Shown here in pieces: positions 41,302 through 48,599 of a DNA stretch of 48,599 nt (its first letter is position 1; each line of letters opens with the position of its first letter). Under the pieces are notes generated by a model. The model ran no database searches. It saw only the letters and a list, made by a program, of their open reading frames with translations, and was not told the origin of the DNA. The translations under genes and the position numbers were made by a program. The stretch comes from Thaumarchaeota archaeon SCGC AAA007-O23 (GTDB lineage Archaea > Thermoproteota > Nitrososphaeria > Nitrososphaerales > Nitrosopumilaceae): the NCBI GenBank assembly GCA_000402075.1, contig ARWO01000006.1, positions 1-48,599 of the forward strand, written 5' to 3'.

Positions 41302-41311
41302 GATCGCGATC
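41302..41311. promoter_or_regulatory. GATCGCGATC palindrome upstream of the S-layer promoter
   Basis: A perfect 10-bp palindrome, GC-richer than its A/T-rich surroundings, lies about 55 nt upstream of the S-layer TATA box. A second palindrome, ATGTACAT, is at 41288-41295. Both are candidate activator sites; no regulator is identifiable. Confidence 0.4.
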
Positions 41312-41371
41312 ATAAATATTATAATTTTTAGATCATTTATTGAAATTATTACAAAATAGCTGTTATATCTA

Positions 41372-42742
41372 TTAAATGTTTTTATGCTCTGTTATGATTG
41401 ATTTTACGCCTAGGAGATCTTTATAAAGTGAGGTTGCCTCCTGCTCATCCTTTGGCCCAATCAATACGGCTGAACCACTTTTCATGAAACTGACAGAGAG
41501 GTCGGTTGTCCTCAAGGAGATACCAAGTTCACCTAAATTTTCTACATCGAACCCTCTTTCCTTAGCAATGGATGTAATGTCATTAACATTTAGTGCTACA
41601 TGATACGTTGGTGTAACGGAAAATGTTCGTTTTCCTCTGTTTCGTCCGCACAATTCCTCAAGTATGAGCTCTTCTTTTGGTTTATCCTGCTTTTTACCAG
41701 AACCACAAACCGAACACTCTTGAACTCTAGAAACTTTTGTGAAATTAAAAATTAAATTTTCCAAATCAACGTGTAATACTTTATCCTTCAGACTTGGCGC
41801 CTTCCCTGTGATGATCTTTACAGCTTCAGAAACTTCTATGCCACCTATGATAGAAAGTATTGACGGATGCACACCCTCAATGCTACAGGTTGGCATAGAG
41901 TCTTCGTCAAGTGCAGGAAATAAACAGTGGTAACAAGCAGTTTCGTTAGGTAATATTGTAAATGATTGACCGGTAACACCTACTGCAGCACCAGTTACAA
42001 ATGGAATTTTTTTTTCTATACAAGCTTTGTTAAGTGAATAACGCGCATTAACGCTGTCAAGTGCATCAACAACAACATCACAACCATCAACAACATCAAG
42101 TGCAGTGTAGTCATTAATTGAAACAGGTAACTCTTCTATAACTACATCCTGGTTAAGTTTACGTAATTTTTTTGCAGCAGTTTCCACTTTGACTTGACCA
42201 ACATCATCTTCATTGAACATTGTTTGCCTATGAAGGTTTGATAACTCAATGACATCACGATCAACAATACGAATTTTTCCAACTCCCATTGCAGCAAGTC
42301 TTGTCACTATAGGATTACCCAAGCCACCAACACCAACAACACAAACGCTAGCTTGTTTTAATTTTAATTGTCCTTGATAACCAATTTCTTCCAACATTAT
42401 CTGTCGAGAATATCTGTCCAATTCTTTTTCGGAAAGGTCAGACACCTCTTCCCCTATCCCACTGGATCCCCCTGCTACTGCAGGAAGTATTGATACTTCA
42501 TCTCCATCGCTTAGTGTAGTGTCAAGTCCGGAAGAAAACTTTGCGTTCTTTCCATTGATGTAAATGTTGATCAATGATCTTGGTGTACCATCTTCATTCA
42601 AAACTCTGCGTTTAAAATCATCACCCATTGTTTCTGAAATTTTTGCAAATGCATCCTTTAGTGTGTCTGCATCAAGATTAGTTTTCTTTTCTCCCGCACC
42701 GCCGTTCAGAACAGAGGGAATTGTGAACGTGATATTCGTCAA
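41372..42742 (-). CDS. Fusion of a MoaD/ThiS-like sulfur carrier with a MoeB/ThiF-type E1 enzyme
   Basis: 456 residues in three parts. Residues 1-92 form a beta-grasp sulfur-carrier domain like MoaD/ThiS, ending PAVAGG (Gly91-Gly92) and running directly on into a linker. Residues about 105-335 are an E1-like adenylyltransferase: VGVGGLGNP (137-144), DRDVIELSNLHRQ, DALDS, zinc Cys at 270, 273, 343 and 346, and the conserved Cys286 in PTCSIEGVHP. From about 370 there is a small C-terminal domain (SLRTTDLSVSFMKSGSAVLI, then EATSLYKDLLG) seen in archaeal MoeB/ThiF proteins. There is no rhodanese domain. The start TTG 42742 is 1 nt after the stop of the upstream PLP enzyme, so translation is coupled. 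Confidence 0.88.
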   Translation of the reverse strand: MTNITFTIPSVLNGGAGEKKTNLDADTLKDAFAKISETMGDDFKRRVLNEDGTPRSLINIYINGKNAKFSSGLDTTLSDGDEVSILPAVAGGSSGIGEEVSDLSEKELDRYSRQIMLEEIGYQGQLKLKQASVCVVGVGGLGNPIVTRLAAMGVGKIRIVDRDVIELSNLHRQTMFNEDDVGQVKVETAAKKLRKLNQDVVIEELPVSINDYTALDVVDGCDVVVDALDSVNARYSLNKACIEKKIPFVTGAAVGVTGQSFTILPNETACYHCLFPALDEDSMPTCSIEGVHPSILSIIGGIEVSEAVKIITGKAPSLKDKVLHVDLENLIFNFTKVSRVQECSVCGSGKKQDKPKEELILEELCGRNRGKRTFSVTPTYHVALNVNDITSIAKERGFDVENLGELGISLRTTDLSVSFMKSGSAVLIGPKDEQEATSLYKDLLGVKSIITEHKNI

Positions 42743-42743
42743 T

Positions 42744-43967
42744 TTACTTCACAACCGCTGAAATCTTTGCAACATCAGGCTGCATAACTTCCGGTCTTGA
42801 TAGTACCTCCATGATAGATTCTGTTGCCTTTAATCCATTTCCAGTTACATAACAAACTGTGGTTTCATCTTTGTCAATCTGTCCGTCTTCAACCATTTTC
42901 TTTAGTACAGCTACTGATACACCGCCAGCTGGTTCCGTGAATATACCTTCTGTTTTTGCAAGTAATAAAATTGCATCAAGTGTTTCTTTGTTGTTTGATT
43001 CTTGTGCTATTCCGTTGTATTGCTTAAGCCTTTTTAGAACATAGCGGCCATCACCAGGATCACCAATTGCTAAACTTTTTGCTACAGTATCAGGGTTTTC
43101 TACCGGAATAACGTCAGTACTGTTATTCTTAAATGCGTCAACTATTGGTGCACAGCCATGTGGTTGTGCGCAATTCATGTGTATTTTTGATACTTTATCT
43201 ACTAATGAAACAGTTTCCAGTTCCTCAAAGCCCTTACAAATTGCATTCAACATTGCACCACTTCCAGTTGGAACAACCAACTGATCAGGCACTTGCCAGT
43301 CTAATTGTTCAGCCACTTCATAAGCTAACGTCTTTGAACCTTCAACATAATAGGATCGCATGTTGATGTTTACAATACCAACACCTTTACTGTCACCTAT
43401 CTGCGCAGCTATTCTATTAGCATCATCATAAGTTCCATCAACAGCTATGTAGTTTGCGCCATATGACAACGCCTGCGTAATCTTTGCGTGCTCAATGTCA
43501 CTTGGTGCGAATATATAGCATGGGAAATTTCCTTTAGCTGCATGTGCAGCAGTAGCTGCCGCAAGATTTCCAGTGGATGCACATCCAACAGAGCTTAAAC
43601 CAAACTCTTTTGCCTTTGAAATTGCAACGCCTGCTGGTCTGTCTTTGAATGAGAATGTTGGATTAACAGAATCATTTTTTATGTAAAGATTATTTAGACC
43701 AATCTCCTTGCCTAGTTTTTCTGCCTTGACAAGCGGTGTCATTCCAGCACTTATGCTAACAATGTTTGACTTGTCAATGATTGGAAGTAACTCAAAATAT
43801 CTCCAGTAGGTTTGCTCACGATTTGTAAAGGTGTCTTTTGTTATAGGTGGAAAGTTATAATGAACATCTAACGGACCAAAGCACTCATCACAGATATACT
43901 TGAAAGTAGAATCATACTCCTTTTTGCATTCCCTACACCGTAGGAAGGTCTTGCTCATGCCAAACAT
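42744..43967 (-). CDS. thrC: Threonine synthase-like PLP enzyme
   Basis: Fold-type II PLP enzyme, 407 residues. A zinc ribbon opens the protein (CRECKKEYDSTFKYICDEC), followed by AGMTPLVKAEKL, NPTFSFKDRPAG (PLP Lys), GCASTGNLAAATAAHAA (PLP phosphate/substrate loop), VPTGSGAMLNAICKG and a C-terminal TEPAGGVSVAVLKK. This is the threonine synthase pattern (O-phosphohomoserine to threonine), but cysteine or homocysteine synthases share the fold, and coupling to a sulfur-carrier E1 gene makes that alternative worth testing. The ATG at 43967 or at 43958 could be the start; a TATA-like GGATATTTTATC (43981-43992) suits the latter better. Confidence 0.85.
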   Translation of the reverse strand: MFGMSKTFLRCRECKKEYDSTFKYICDECFGPLDVHYNFPPITKDTFTNREQTYWRYFELLPIIDKSNIVSISAGMTPLVKAEKLGKEIGLNNLYIKNDSVNPTFSFKDRPAGVAISKAKEFGLSSVGCASTGNLAAATAAHAAKGNFPCYIFAPSDIEHAKITQALSYGANYIAVDGTYDDANRIAAQIGDSKGVGIVNINMRSYYVEGSKTLAYEVAEQLDWQVPDQLVVPTGSGAMLNAICKGFEELETVSLVDKVSKIHMNCAQPHGCAPIVDAFKNNSTDVIPVENPDTVAKSLAIGDPGDGRYVLKRLKQYNGIAQESNNKETLDAILLLAKTEGIFTEPAGGVSVAVLKKMVEDGQIDKDETTVCYVTGNGLKATESIMEVLSRPEVMQPDVAKISAVVK

Positions 43968-43980
43968 TCGTAATAGTATT

Positions 43981-43992
43981 GATAAAATATCC
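43981..43992 (-). promoter_or_regulatory. TATA-like box of the thrC-E1 operon
   Basis: Minus-strand GGATATTTTATC is centred about 20 nt before the ATG at 43967 and 29 nt before the in-frame ATG at 43958. It is the only clear box in the 46-nt gap and lies about 9 nt downstream of a 19-nt palindrome. Confidence 0.5.
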
Positions 43993-44000
43993 TAATACTA

Positions 44001-44019
44001 AGTTAAGTAATACTTAACT
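44001..44019. promoter_or_regulatory. 19-nt perfect palindrome, candidate operator
   Basis: AGTTAAGTA-A-TACTTAACT is perfectly symmetrical around base 44010. It covers the hisI stop codon (44014-44016) and ends just upstream of the thrC TATA-like box. No T tract follows on the minus strand, so an operator for the thrC-E1 operon is more likely than a hisI terminator. Confidence 0.65.
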
Positions 44020-44343
44020 TTTTAGAGAGTTATGGAAGCATGTTCTTTCGCCAGTATGACATGCTGGGCCTTCAGGCTCTACCATATAGATCAGCGAATC
44101 AGAATCACAATCAACCAAAACTTTCCTAACTTTCTGTGTGTTTCCTGATTCTTCGCCTTTCATCCATAGCTTCTTTCTGGATCTGCTCCAGAACCAAGAA
44201 TTGCCAGTTGATAAAGTACGTTCAAGTGATTCCTTGTTTGAATACGCCAACGTTAGAACCTCGTTGGTGTTAGCATCCTGTACTATGACAGGAACTATAC
44301 CGTCTCCCTTTGAAAAATCAATGTTGGAGATGTTTTGTTCCAT
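44014..44343 (-). CDS. hisI: Phosphoribosyl-AMP cyclohydrolase
   Basis: Opens the purine ring of phosphoribosyl-AMP, the third step of histidine synthesis. Visible motifs: VIVQDANTNEVLTLAYSNKE, TGNSWFWSRSRKKLWMKGEESGNTQ, VDCDSDSLIYMVEPEGPACHTGERTCFHN; the Asp and Cys residues bind Mg2+ and Zn2+. At 109 residues it is the cyclohydrolase alone; the HisE pyrophosphohydrolase domain, fused in many bacteria, is absent and no hisE is in the window. Last gene of the his operon, 34 nt after hisF. Confidence 0.96.
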   Translation of the reverse strand: MEQNISNIDFSKGDGIVPVIVQDANTNEVLTLAYSNKESLERTLSTGNSWFWSRSRKKLWMKGEESGNTQKVRKVLVDCDSDSLIYMVEPEGPACHTGERTCFHNSLKS

Positions 44344-44377
44344 AGTTTGTCATAAAACGTGTGTTTGTTAATCTTTA

Positions 44378-45181
44378 CTATATCCTCACAGGAATTCCAT
44401 TTTCCTTGATCAATTCCTTGACACGATTAACAGAATGTGTTTCGTAATGAAATATCGAGGCAGCTAAGGCTGCTTCTACATCAGTTTTTTTAAAAACATC
44501 AATCATATCTTCAGGTTTTCCACAGCCTCCTGATGCAACAACGGGAATAGAAACAGAGTTAACAATTTCTCTTGTCAAGTCAATGTCATATCCGTCTTTT
44601 GTTCCGTCCATATCTATGCTAGTTAGAAGTATTTCCCCTGCTCCCAATGATTCCATTTTTTTTATCCACTCAATTGCATCAATCCCAGTTTCTTTTTTAC
44701 CACCGTATATGAAGACTTCAAACCAGAATTTTTTATCGCTATCCGCGAATACATTTTTTTGTCCAGCTACATTGTAGTTTCTCTTAACATCAACTGCAAC
44801 AACAATACATTGTCTTCCAAAAAGTTCCATTAGTTCTGTAATAATTTGGGGATTTTTTACAGCACCCGTATTAATCGCAACCTTATCAGCACCACTAAGC
44901 AGTATATCCCTTGCATGCTGAAGTGTTTTAACTCCACCACCAACAGTAAATGGGATGTTGATTACTTTTGCAACCTTAGAAACTAGTGACTTTATTATTT
45001 CTCTATTCTCTTCTGAAGCAGTAATGTCAAGAAAGACAAGTTCATCTGCACCTTCATTGCTATATTTTTCAGCCAGTAAAACAGGATCACCTGCATCTTT
45101 AATTGATTTAAAATGTAGGCCTTTAACCACTCTGCCATTTGCTACATCAAGGCATGGTATTACTCTTTTAGTTAAAGTCAT
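44378..45181 (-). CDS. hisF: Imidazole glycerol phosphate synthase, cyclase subunit
   Basis: TIM-barrel partner of HisH that makes imidazole glycerol phosphate and AICAR. TLTKRVIPCLDVANGRVVKG has the catalytic Asp near position 12; ITASEENREI, PFTVGGGVKTLQHARDIL, GADKVAINTGAV, TSIDMDGTKDGYD (second catalytic Asp) and VVASGGCGKPEDM follow. About 11 residues longer than usual, with an insert around GQKNVFADSDKKFW. ATG overlaps the hisA stop by 4 nt. Confidence 0.97.
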   Translation of the reverse strand: MTLTKRVIPCLDVANGRVVKGLHFKSIKDAGDPVLLAEKYSNEGADELVFLDITASEENREIIKSLVSKVAKVINIPFTVGGGVKTLQHARDILLSGADKVAINTGAVKNPQIITELMELFGRQCIVVAVDVKRNYNVAGQKNVFADSDKKFWFEVFIYGGKKETGIDAIEWIKKMESLGAGEILLTSIDMDGTKDGYDIDLTREIVNSVSIPVVASGGCGKPEDMIDVFKKTDVEAALAASIFHYETHSVNRVKELIKENGIPVRI

Positions 45182-45882
45182 ATCCCTTTTGCTTCCTCAA
45201 TTGTAACCTGATTTTCATAGAGAGCTTTGCCCAATATTACTCCAAATGGATCCAGTTCCTTCACTTTAATTACATCATCAATATTGGAAATTCCTCCACT
45301 AACAATTAGGTTAACATTTTTGATTTGATTTACCATTTTTAGTGGTTCTAGGTCAGGTCCCTTTAGTGTACCATCCCTGACTATACTAGTCGATAAATAT
45401 TCTGAAAAACCCATTTTGCTCAAGTCGTTTACAGCATCAATTAATGATATCTCCGTGGTCTGTTGCCATCCATTTACAACTATAAGACCATCATTATGAT
45501 CAACAGATATCACCAATTTTTCATTACCATATGTTGCTAGAAGCCTATCAAGCACTGTTTTATCCTTGAATGCAAGCGTTCCTATCACTACTCTTTGGGC
45601 AAATTCCAAAGCCTCTTCGATAATCGTTTCATTCCTAAGTCCTCCAGCAACCTGTACAGGAATTTTGACCGATTTTGCTATGTTACCAAGTGCCTCAAAG
45701 TTAGAACCCCTCCCAAGTGTTGCATCAAGATCTACTAAGTGAATCATATCGGCGCCAGCAGACTCCCATTTTTTTGCAATTTCCAGTGGGTTTTCACTGT
45801 AGATGGTTTTTTTGTTAGGGTCGCCCTTGTAGAGCCGAACTACCTTTCCTTCCATTAGGTCTATCGCAGGAATTATTTTCAT
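45178..45882 (-). CDS. hisA: ProFAR isomerase (HisA)
   Basis: Isomerises ProFAR to PRFAR before the HisF/HisH step. TIM-barrel homologue of HisF: IIPAIDLMEGKVVRLYKGD (catalytic Asp), HLVDLDATLGRGSN, VQVAGGLRNE, RVVIGTLAFKD, TSIVRDGTLKGPDLE and LIVSGGISNIDD. 234 residues, normal. It overlaps hisH upstream and hisF downstream by 4 nt each, so translation of all three is coupled. Confidence 0.96.
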   Translation of the reverse strand: MKIIPAIDLMEGKVVRLYKGDPNKKTIYSENPLEIAKKWESAGADMIHLVDLDATLGRGSNFEALGNIAKSVKIPVQVAGGLRNETIIEEALEFAQRVVIGTLAFKDKTVLDRLLATYGNEKLVISVDHNDGLIVVNGWQQTTEISLIDAVNDLSKMGFSEYLSTSIVRDGTLKGPDLEPLKMVNQIKNVNLIVSGGISNIDDVIKVKELDPFGVILGKALYENQVTIEEAKGI

Positions 45883-46484
45883 TTCTTACATTCACTTAGG
45901 AAGTTGCTTAACATTAAGGAGCCAATTTTTCCTGATTTTTCCGGGTGAAATTGTGTTCCTATGAAATTTTTTTGTTGAATTACTGCGGGGATCTTAATGC
46001 CGTAATCTGCAGTTGCTGCAATCAATCCTGTTTCTTTTGTCTTTATCATGTATGAGTGTACAAAATAAACCCATGAACCTTCATTAACACCTTCCAAGAA
46101 ATTATTTTGTCGTTCGATCTCTAAATTATTCCAACCCATATGTGGAACTTTCATTGTGTTTGGTAGAAGAATAACTTCGCCATCGATAACATTCAAGCCT
46201 TGTTCCTTACCCTCCTCACTTTTTTCAAAGAACATCTCCATTCCAAGACATATTCCAAGTACTGGCATGCTTTCCCCAACATAATCTTTAAAGTCAGTTG
46301 AAGAATAGTCACGTATACTTCTAATGGCAGGATCAAAGTTACCAACACCAGGCAATAGTAAACCAGAATATTCTTTTGATTTGTTTAAGCCGGTAATGAC
46401 ATCTACCTGTGCACCATTTTTTTCCAGTGAGTTTTTCAGGCTAAAAATATTTCCGGCTCCATAATCAAATATTGCAACTTTCAA
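45879..46484 (-). CDS. hisH: Imidazole glycerol phosphate synthase, glutaminase subunit
   Basis: Class I glutamine amidotransferase that supplies ammonia to HisF. FDYGAGNIFSLKNSLEK starts the fold; LLLPGVGNFDPAI is the oxyanion region; PVLGICLGMEMFFEKSEEG holds the nucleophile Cys; HMGWNNLE, VYFVHSYM and GTQFHPEKSG give the rest, including the catalytic His-Glu pair. 201 residues. It starts 2 nt after hisB and overlaps hisA by 4 nt. Confidence 0.97.
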   Translation of the reverse strand: MKVAIFDYGAGNIFSLKNSLEKNGAQVDVITGLNKSKEYSGLLLPGVGNFDPAIRSIRDYSSTDFKDYVGESMPVLGICLGMEMFFEKSEEGKEQGLNVIDGEVILLPNTMKVPHMGWNNLEIERQNNFLEGVNEGSWVYFVHSYMIKTKETGLIAATADYGIKIPAVIQQKNFIGTQFHPEKSGKIGSLMLSNFLSECKK

Positions 46485-46486
46485 TG

Positions 46487-47074
46487 TTACATAGCACCTT
46501 TAGTGCTTGGAACCCCCTTTTGCTTTTTGTCAGATGAAGACGCTAACCTGAATGCAACCGCAAATGACTTTATGGCCGCTTCAACCTTGTGATGATCATT
46601 TTCGCCATACTTTACAGTGATGTGTATGCATGAGTTTAGATTCTGTGTAATGGATGAAAAGAAGTGTTCTATGTCTTCCTTTGAAATTCCTTCTATCTTT
46701 GTCCGCTTAATCAGCAGTGTAATTTTAGTAAATGGTCTTTTGACTAAATCAATTGATGTTTCCGCCAAAGATTCATCCATTGGAACAGATGCGTAGCTAA
46801 ACCTGGTAATTCCTGAGCGGTTTCCTAATGCTTTGTCTATTGCTGCTCCGATTGTTATTCCTACATCTTCAATAAGATGATGTTCTATGTTGTCCAGAGA
46901 TTTTGCCTTTACAGTTAGATCAATCATAGAGTGTTTGGCAAATGAGGTTATCAAGTGATCCAGGAAGCTAATTCCAGTCTGGACCGATGTCTTGCCCATT
47001 CCATCTAGATTAACTGTAGCTTTGATGCTGGTTTCCTTGGTTTCCCTGTTTATTTTTGATGTTCTTGGTTCCAT
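46487..47074 (-). CDS. hisB: Imidazoleglycerol-phosphate dehydratase
   Basis: Mn-dependent dehydratase making imidazole acetol phosphate. The tandem His motifs are HLITSFAKHSMIDL / DNIEHHLIEDVGITIGAAI and ENDHHKVEAAIKSFAVAFR. 195 residues; no phosphatase domain, as in archaea. A TATA-like AGGTTTAAGA (about 47099-47108, minus strand) is 29 nt before the ATG, so the operon hisB-H-A-F-I seems to start here; hisG, hisD and hisC are not in the window. Confidence 0.96.
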   Translation of the reverse strand: MEPRTSKINRETKETSIKATVNLDGMGKTSVQTGISFLDHLITSFAKHSMIDLTVKAKSLDNIEHHLIEDVGITIGAAIDKALGNRSGITRFSYASVPMDESLAETSIDLVKRPFTKITLLIKRTKIEGISKEDIEHFFSSITQNLNSCIHITVKYGENDHHKVEAAIKSFAVAFRLASSSDKKQKGVPSTKGAM

Positions 47075-47135
47075 GGTTATCCCGAGTCTGTCTTTGGTCT
47101 TAAACCTGATTTAATACTAACTATCTGATTCATTA

Positions 47136-48599
47136 TTAATCCACAAGTGTAACCTTGTAGCTATGCTTACCTCCCAAAGTATTTAGTATCTTTTCGTTAA
47201 AATTAGAATATATTTGGTCATCAACTAAAACACTTTTTATCGCACCTGAAAATGTAATGGTTCCCTCATTTTCAATGGTTTCAAAAAATATGGACTTTTC
47301 TTTATAATCAAAGTTAATTGCGTTAAATCTACCTGGTTGGTTAAAATATACTATGAAGGGTTCCGTGATTTCAAAATTTCCAATCTTGGTCCATACAATC
47401 TTTACATCATCTGATGGAACGAATGTCAAATTTATTTTATTTCCAATCATTCCTGTTGCACGTTGGTTTAACATTACTCCTAATGGAGTATCTTCTAATG
47501 TGTAAGCATCTATTCCCCAGATGTATCCATATTCTCTTTTATGATGAGAAATAACTTTCTCGTAAAAATCCTTCATGTCTATAATGTATTCTGGATTCAT
47601 CGTATCTTGGTACAGTCTGACTGCAGGGTTCTGGTTAATTATGAATGCATAAGTAATCATAGACTCTCGGCTTGCAGGAGAACCATCATCTTTTACAGCA
47701 TGGATGGCAAGTCCATTTGTCATAGTAATTTTGTCTTTAAACGAAAAATCATAGTCTGATTTCGCTAGATCATATGCCTTTTGGAATCTTGTTGGATTCA
47801 AATCATAAACCAAGAATAATGCGTTATCTAGTTTGCCATAATTCGCTTCAATAATATCTGATCTAACTGTTCCATCATAGTTAACACGATAATTCCAGGT
47901 TTTGCCATCCCAGAAATAATCGACAACGGCATCAGTATAATCTTCGATAATCTTGTAGACGTCTTTATCTTCAGTTAGATAATAATAATGAAGTAAAACT
48001 TTCAAAAAAATTCCTGCACCGTATTGCTGCATGAAAGGCTCTTTTATTTCTCCAGTGTCTGTATATACCCATGATGGAATTAGATTTGTTTCTTTATCTC
48101 TCAGATCCCAATATGCATGAATAGTTCTTTTGACCTGATCTAGATACATAACATCAGAAGTAGCTTCATACGCAAGCAAGAGAGATTCCAGACCGGCTGC
48201 ACCTCCATACGACATATACATATCATGATATATCGGCTCTCCCTCAAGTGTTACCGCATCATAGAATAATTCTGTTTCATGATTAACCTCATGTTCAATG
48301 AATGCGTCTGCTAAGGTTTTTGTTAATTGCGCGTAATTTGAGTCTAATAAAGCAAGTTGTGCTACATCAGAAAGAATGCTTTGGTTGGTATGAGGTTCGT
48401 TAATGTTGACAGTATTTGTAAGTGGATGTACATTCATCACAATTCCTGAATGATACAAGTATGACTCTTCGATAAAATTAGCTATAGCTCTTGAATTAGC
48501 AAGAAATTGTTCATCTCCAGTAATTTGATAAAGCCAAACACCAGACTCGAGCAAAGTTGGTTCACTCTCATCGCCAACAATGCCTTCTGCTGCATTATA
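47136..48599 (-). CDS. Partial alpha/alpha-barrel-like protein, possibly carbohydrate-active
   Basis: The frame continues past the right edge, so the N-terminus is missing; the visible 487 residues include YNAAEGIVGDESEPTLLESG at the edge. The first 300 residues are paired helices with aromatic- and Asp/Glu-rich turns (GVWLYQITGDEQFLANSRAI, MYMSYGGAAGLESLLLAYEA, MQQYGAGIFLKVLLHYYYLT, EANYGKLDNALFLVYDLNPT), resembling six-hairpin glycosidase or epimerase folds. The last 110 residues form a beta-rich domain. No family is assigned with confidence; a role in surface polysaccharide metabolism is inference. The short gap to hisB (47075-47135) contains the hisB promoter. Confidence 0.65.
   Translation of the reverse strand, partial: YNAAEGIVGDESEPTLLESGVWLYQITGDEQFLANSRAIANFIEESYLYHSGIVMNVHPLTNTVNINEPHTNQSILSDVAQLALLDSNYAQLTKTLADAFIEHEVNHETELFYDAVTLEGEPIYHDMYMSYGGAAGLESLLLAYEATSDVMYLDQVKRTIHAYWDLRDKETNLIPSWVYTDTGEIKEPFMQQYGAGIFLKVLLHYYYLTEDKDVYKIIEDYTDAVVDYFWDGKTWNYRVNYDGTVRSDIIEANYGKLDNALFLVYDLNPTRFQKAYDLAKSDYDFSFKDKITMTNGLAIHAVKDDGSPASRESMITYAFIINQNPAVRLYQDTMNPEYIIDMKDFYEKVISHHKREYGYIWGIDAYTLEDTPLGVMLNQRATGMIGNKINLTFVPSDDVKIVWTKIGNFEITEPFIVYFNQPGRFNAINFDYKEKSIFFETIENEGTITFSGAIKSVLVDDQIYSNFNEKILNTLGGKHSYKVTLVD

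Noticed and set aside
43967..44019. The 19-nt palindrome as an intrinsic terminator of hisI
   Set aside because: No T tract follows it on the minus strand, and it lies just upstream of the thrC TATA-like box, so an operator is the better reading.
1..48599. Mobile elements, prophage, integrases or attachment sites near the three tRNA genes
   Set aside because: No transposase, integrase or phage-like frames, and no direct repeats of tRNA 3' ends were seen; all tRNAs are flanked by ordinary genes.

Overview
The window looks like chromosomal DNA of a low-GC marine ammonia-oxidising thaumarchaeon (Nitrosopumilus/Nitrosarchaeum type). The evidence is: archaeal-type information genes (rps13, rps4, rpoN, rps2, archaeal GluRS, Kae1, Bud32, arcTGT, Taw1); a mevalonate-type isoprenoid operon; a respiratory complex III with a fused cytochrome b and a plastocyanin-like cupredoxin instead of cytochrome c; and next to it a giant Asp/Thr/Ser-rich S-layer protein gene. 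TATA boxes about 25 nt before many start codons point to leaderless transcription. Genus-level assignment is inference; no 16S gene is present.

Layout. 1-2.7 kb: the 3' end of rps13, then rps4 and glmS. 2.7-5.1 kb (minus): a three-gene run of NnrE, a glyoxalase II-like hydrolase and a CobT-related protein. 5.1-15.7 kb: translin, then, behind a TATA box shared with a divergent tRNA-Leu, a long plus-strand run of rpoN, eno, rps2, mevalonate kinase, isopentenyl phosphate kinase, IPP isomerase, prenyl synthase, GluRS and an FAH-family hydrolase, followed by a Rieske ferredoxin, UPF0147, an aKMT-like methyltransferase and an unknown gene. 15.7-18 kb: tRNA-His, a 26-codon Trp-rich membrane micro-ORF, a CorA-like protein and an exported protein. 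18-25.2 kb: tRNA modification genes (Taw1, Bud32, Kae1, TgtA) mixed with RdgB, a YchF-like GTPase and a Fap7-like kinase. 25.2-28.6 kb: ferredoxin, an orphan small gene, a frameshifted beta-CASP nuclease, an OGG1-like glycosylase, tRNA-Arg and an unknown gene. 28.6-41.2 kb (minus): cupredoxin, cytochrome b and Rieske, then a 1,416-residue S8 protease, an exported anchored protein and the S-layer gene. 41.4-48.6 kb (minus): a ThiS/MoaD-MoeB fusion behind a threonine-synthase-like gene, hisI-hisF-hisA-hisH-hisB, and a partial exported-type enzyme running off the right end.

How the genes work together. Mvk, IPK, Idi and the prenyl synthase make C20-type prenyl diphosphates for archaeal lipids. 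Taw1, the KEOPS subunits and TgtA modify tRNA. Complex III passes electrons from quinol to a blue-copper protein. S-layer, protease and anchored proteins form the cell envelope. hisB-H-A-F-I cover middle steps of histidine synthesis.

The points most worth a second look are: a -1 frameshift that removes the motif C histidine from the beta-CASP nuclease; the lack of any standard start codon for the conserved N-terminus of the CobT-like gene; the sulfur-carrier/E1 fusion coupled to a PLP enzyme behind a 19-nt perfect palindrome; the shared TATA box at 5858; the S-layer promoter's inverted repeat; the Trp-rich micro-ORF; and active-site changes in Idi and the CorA-like protein. I saw no insertion sequence, CRISPR array or prophage. 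No gene-free stretch exceeds 300 bases.
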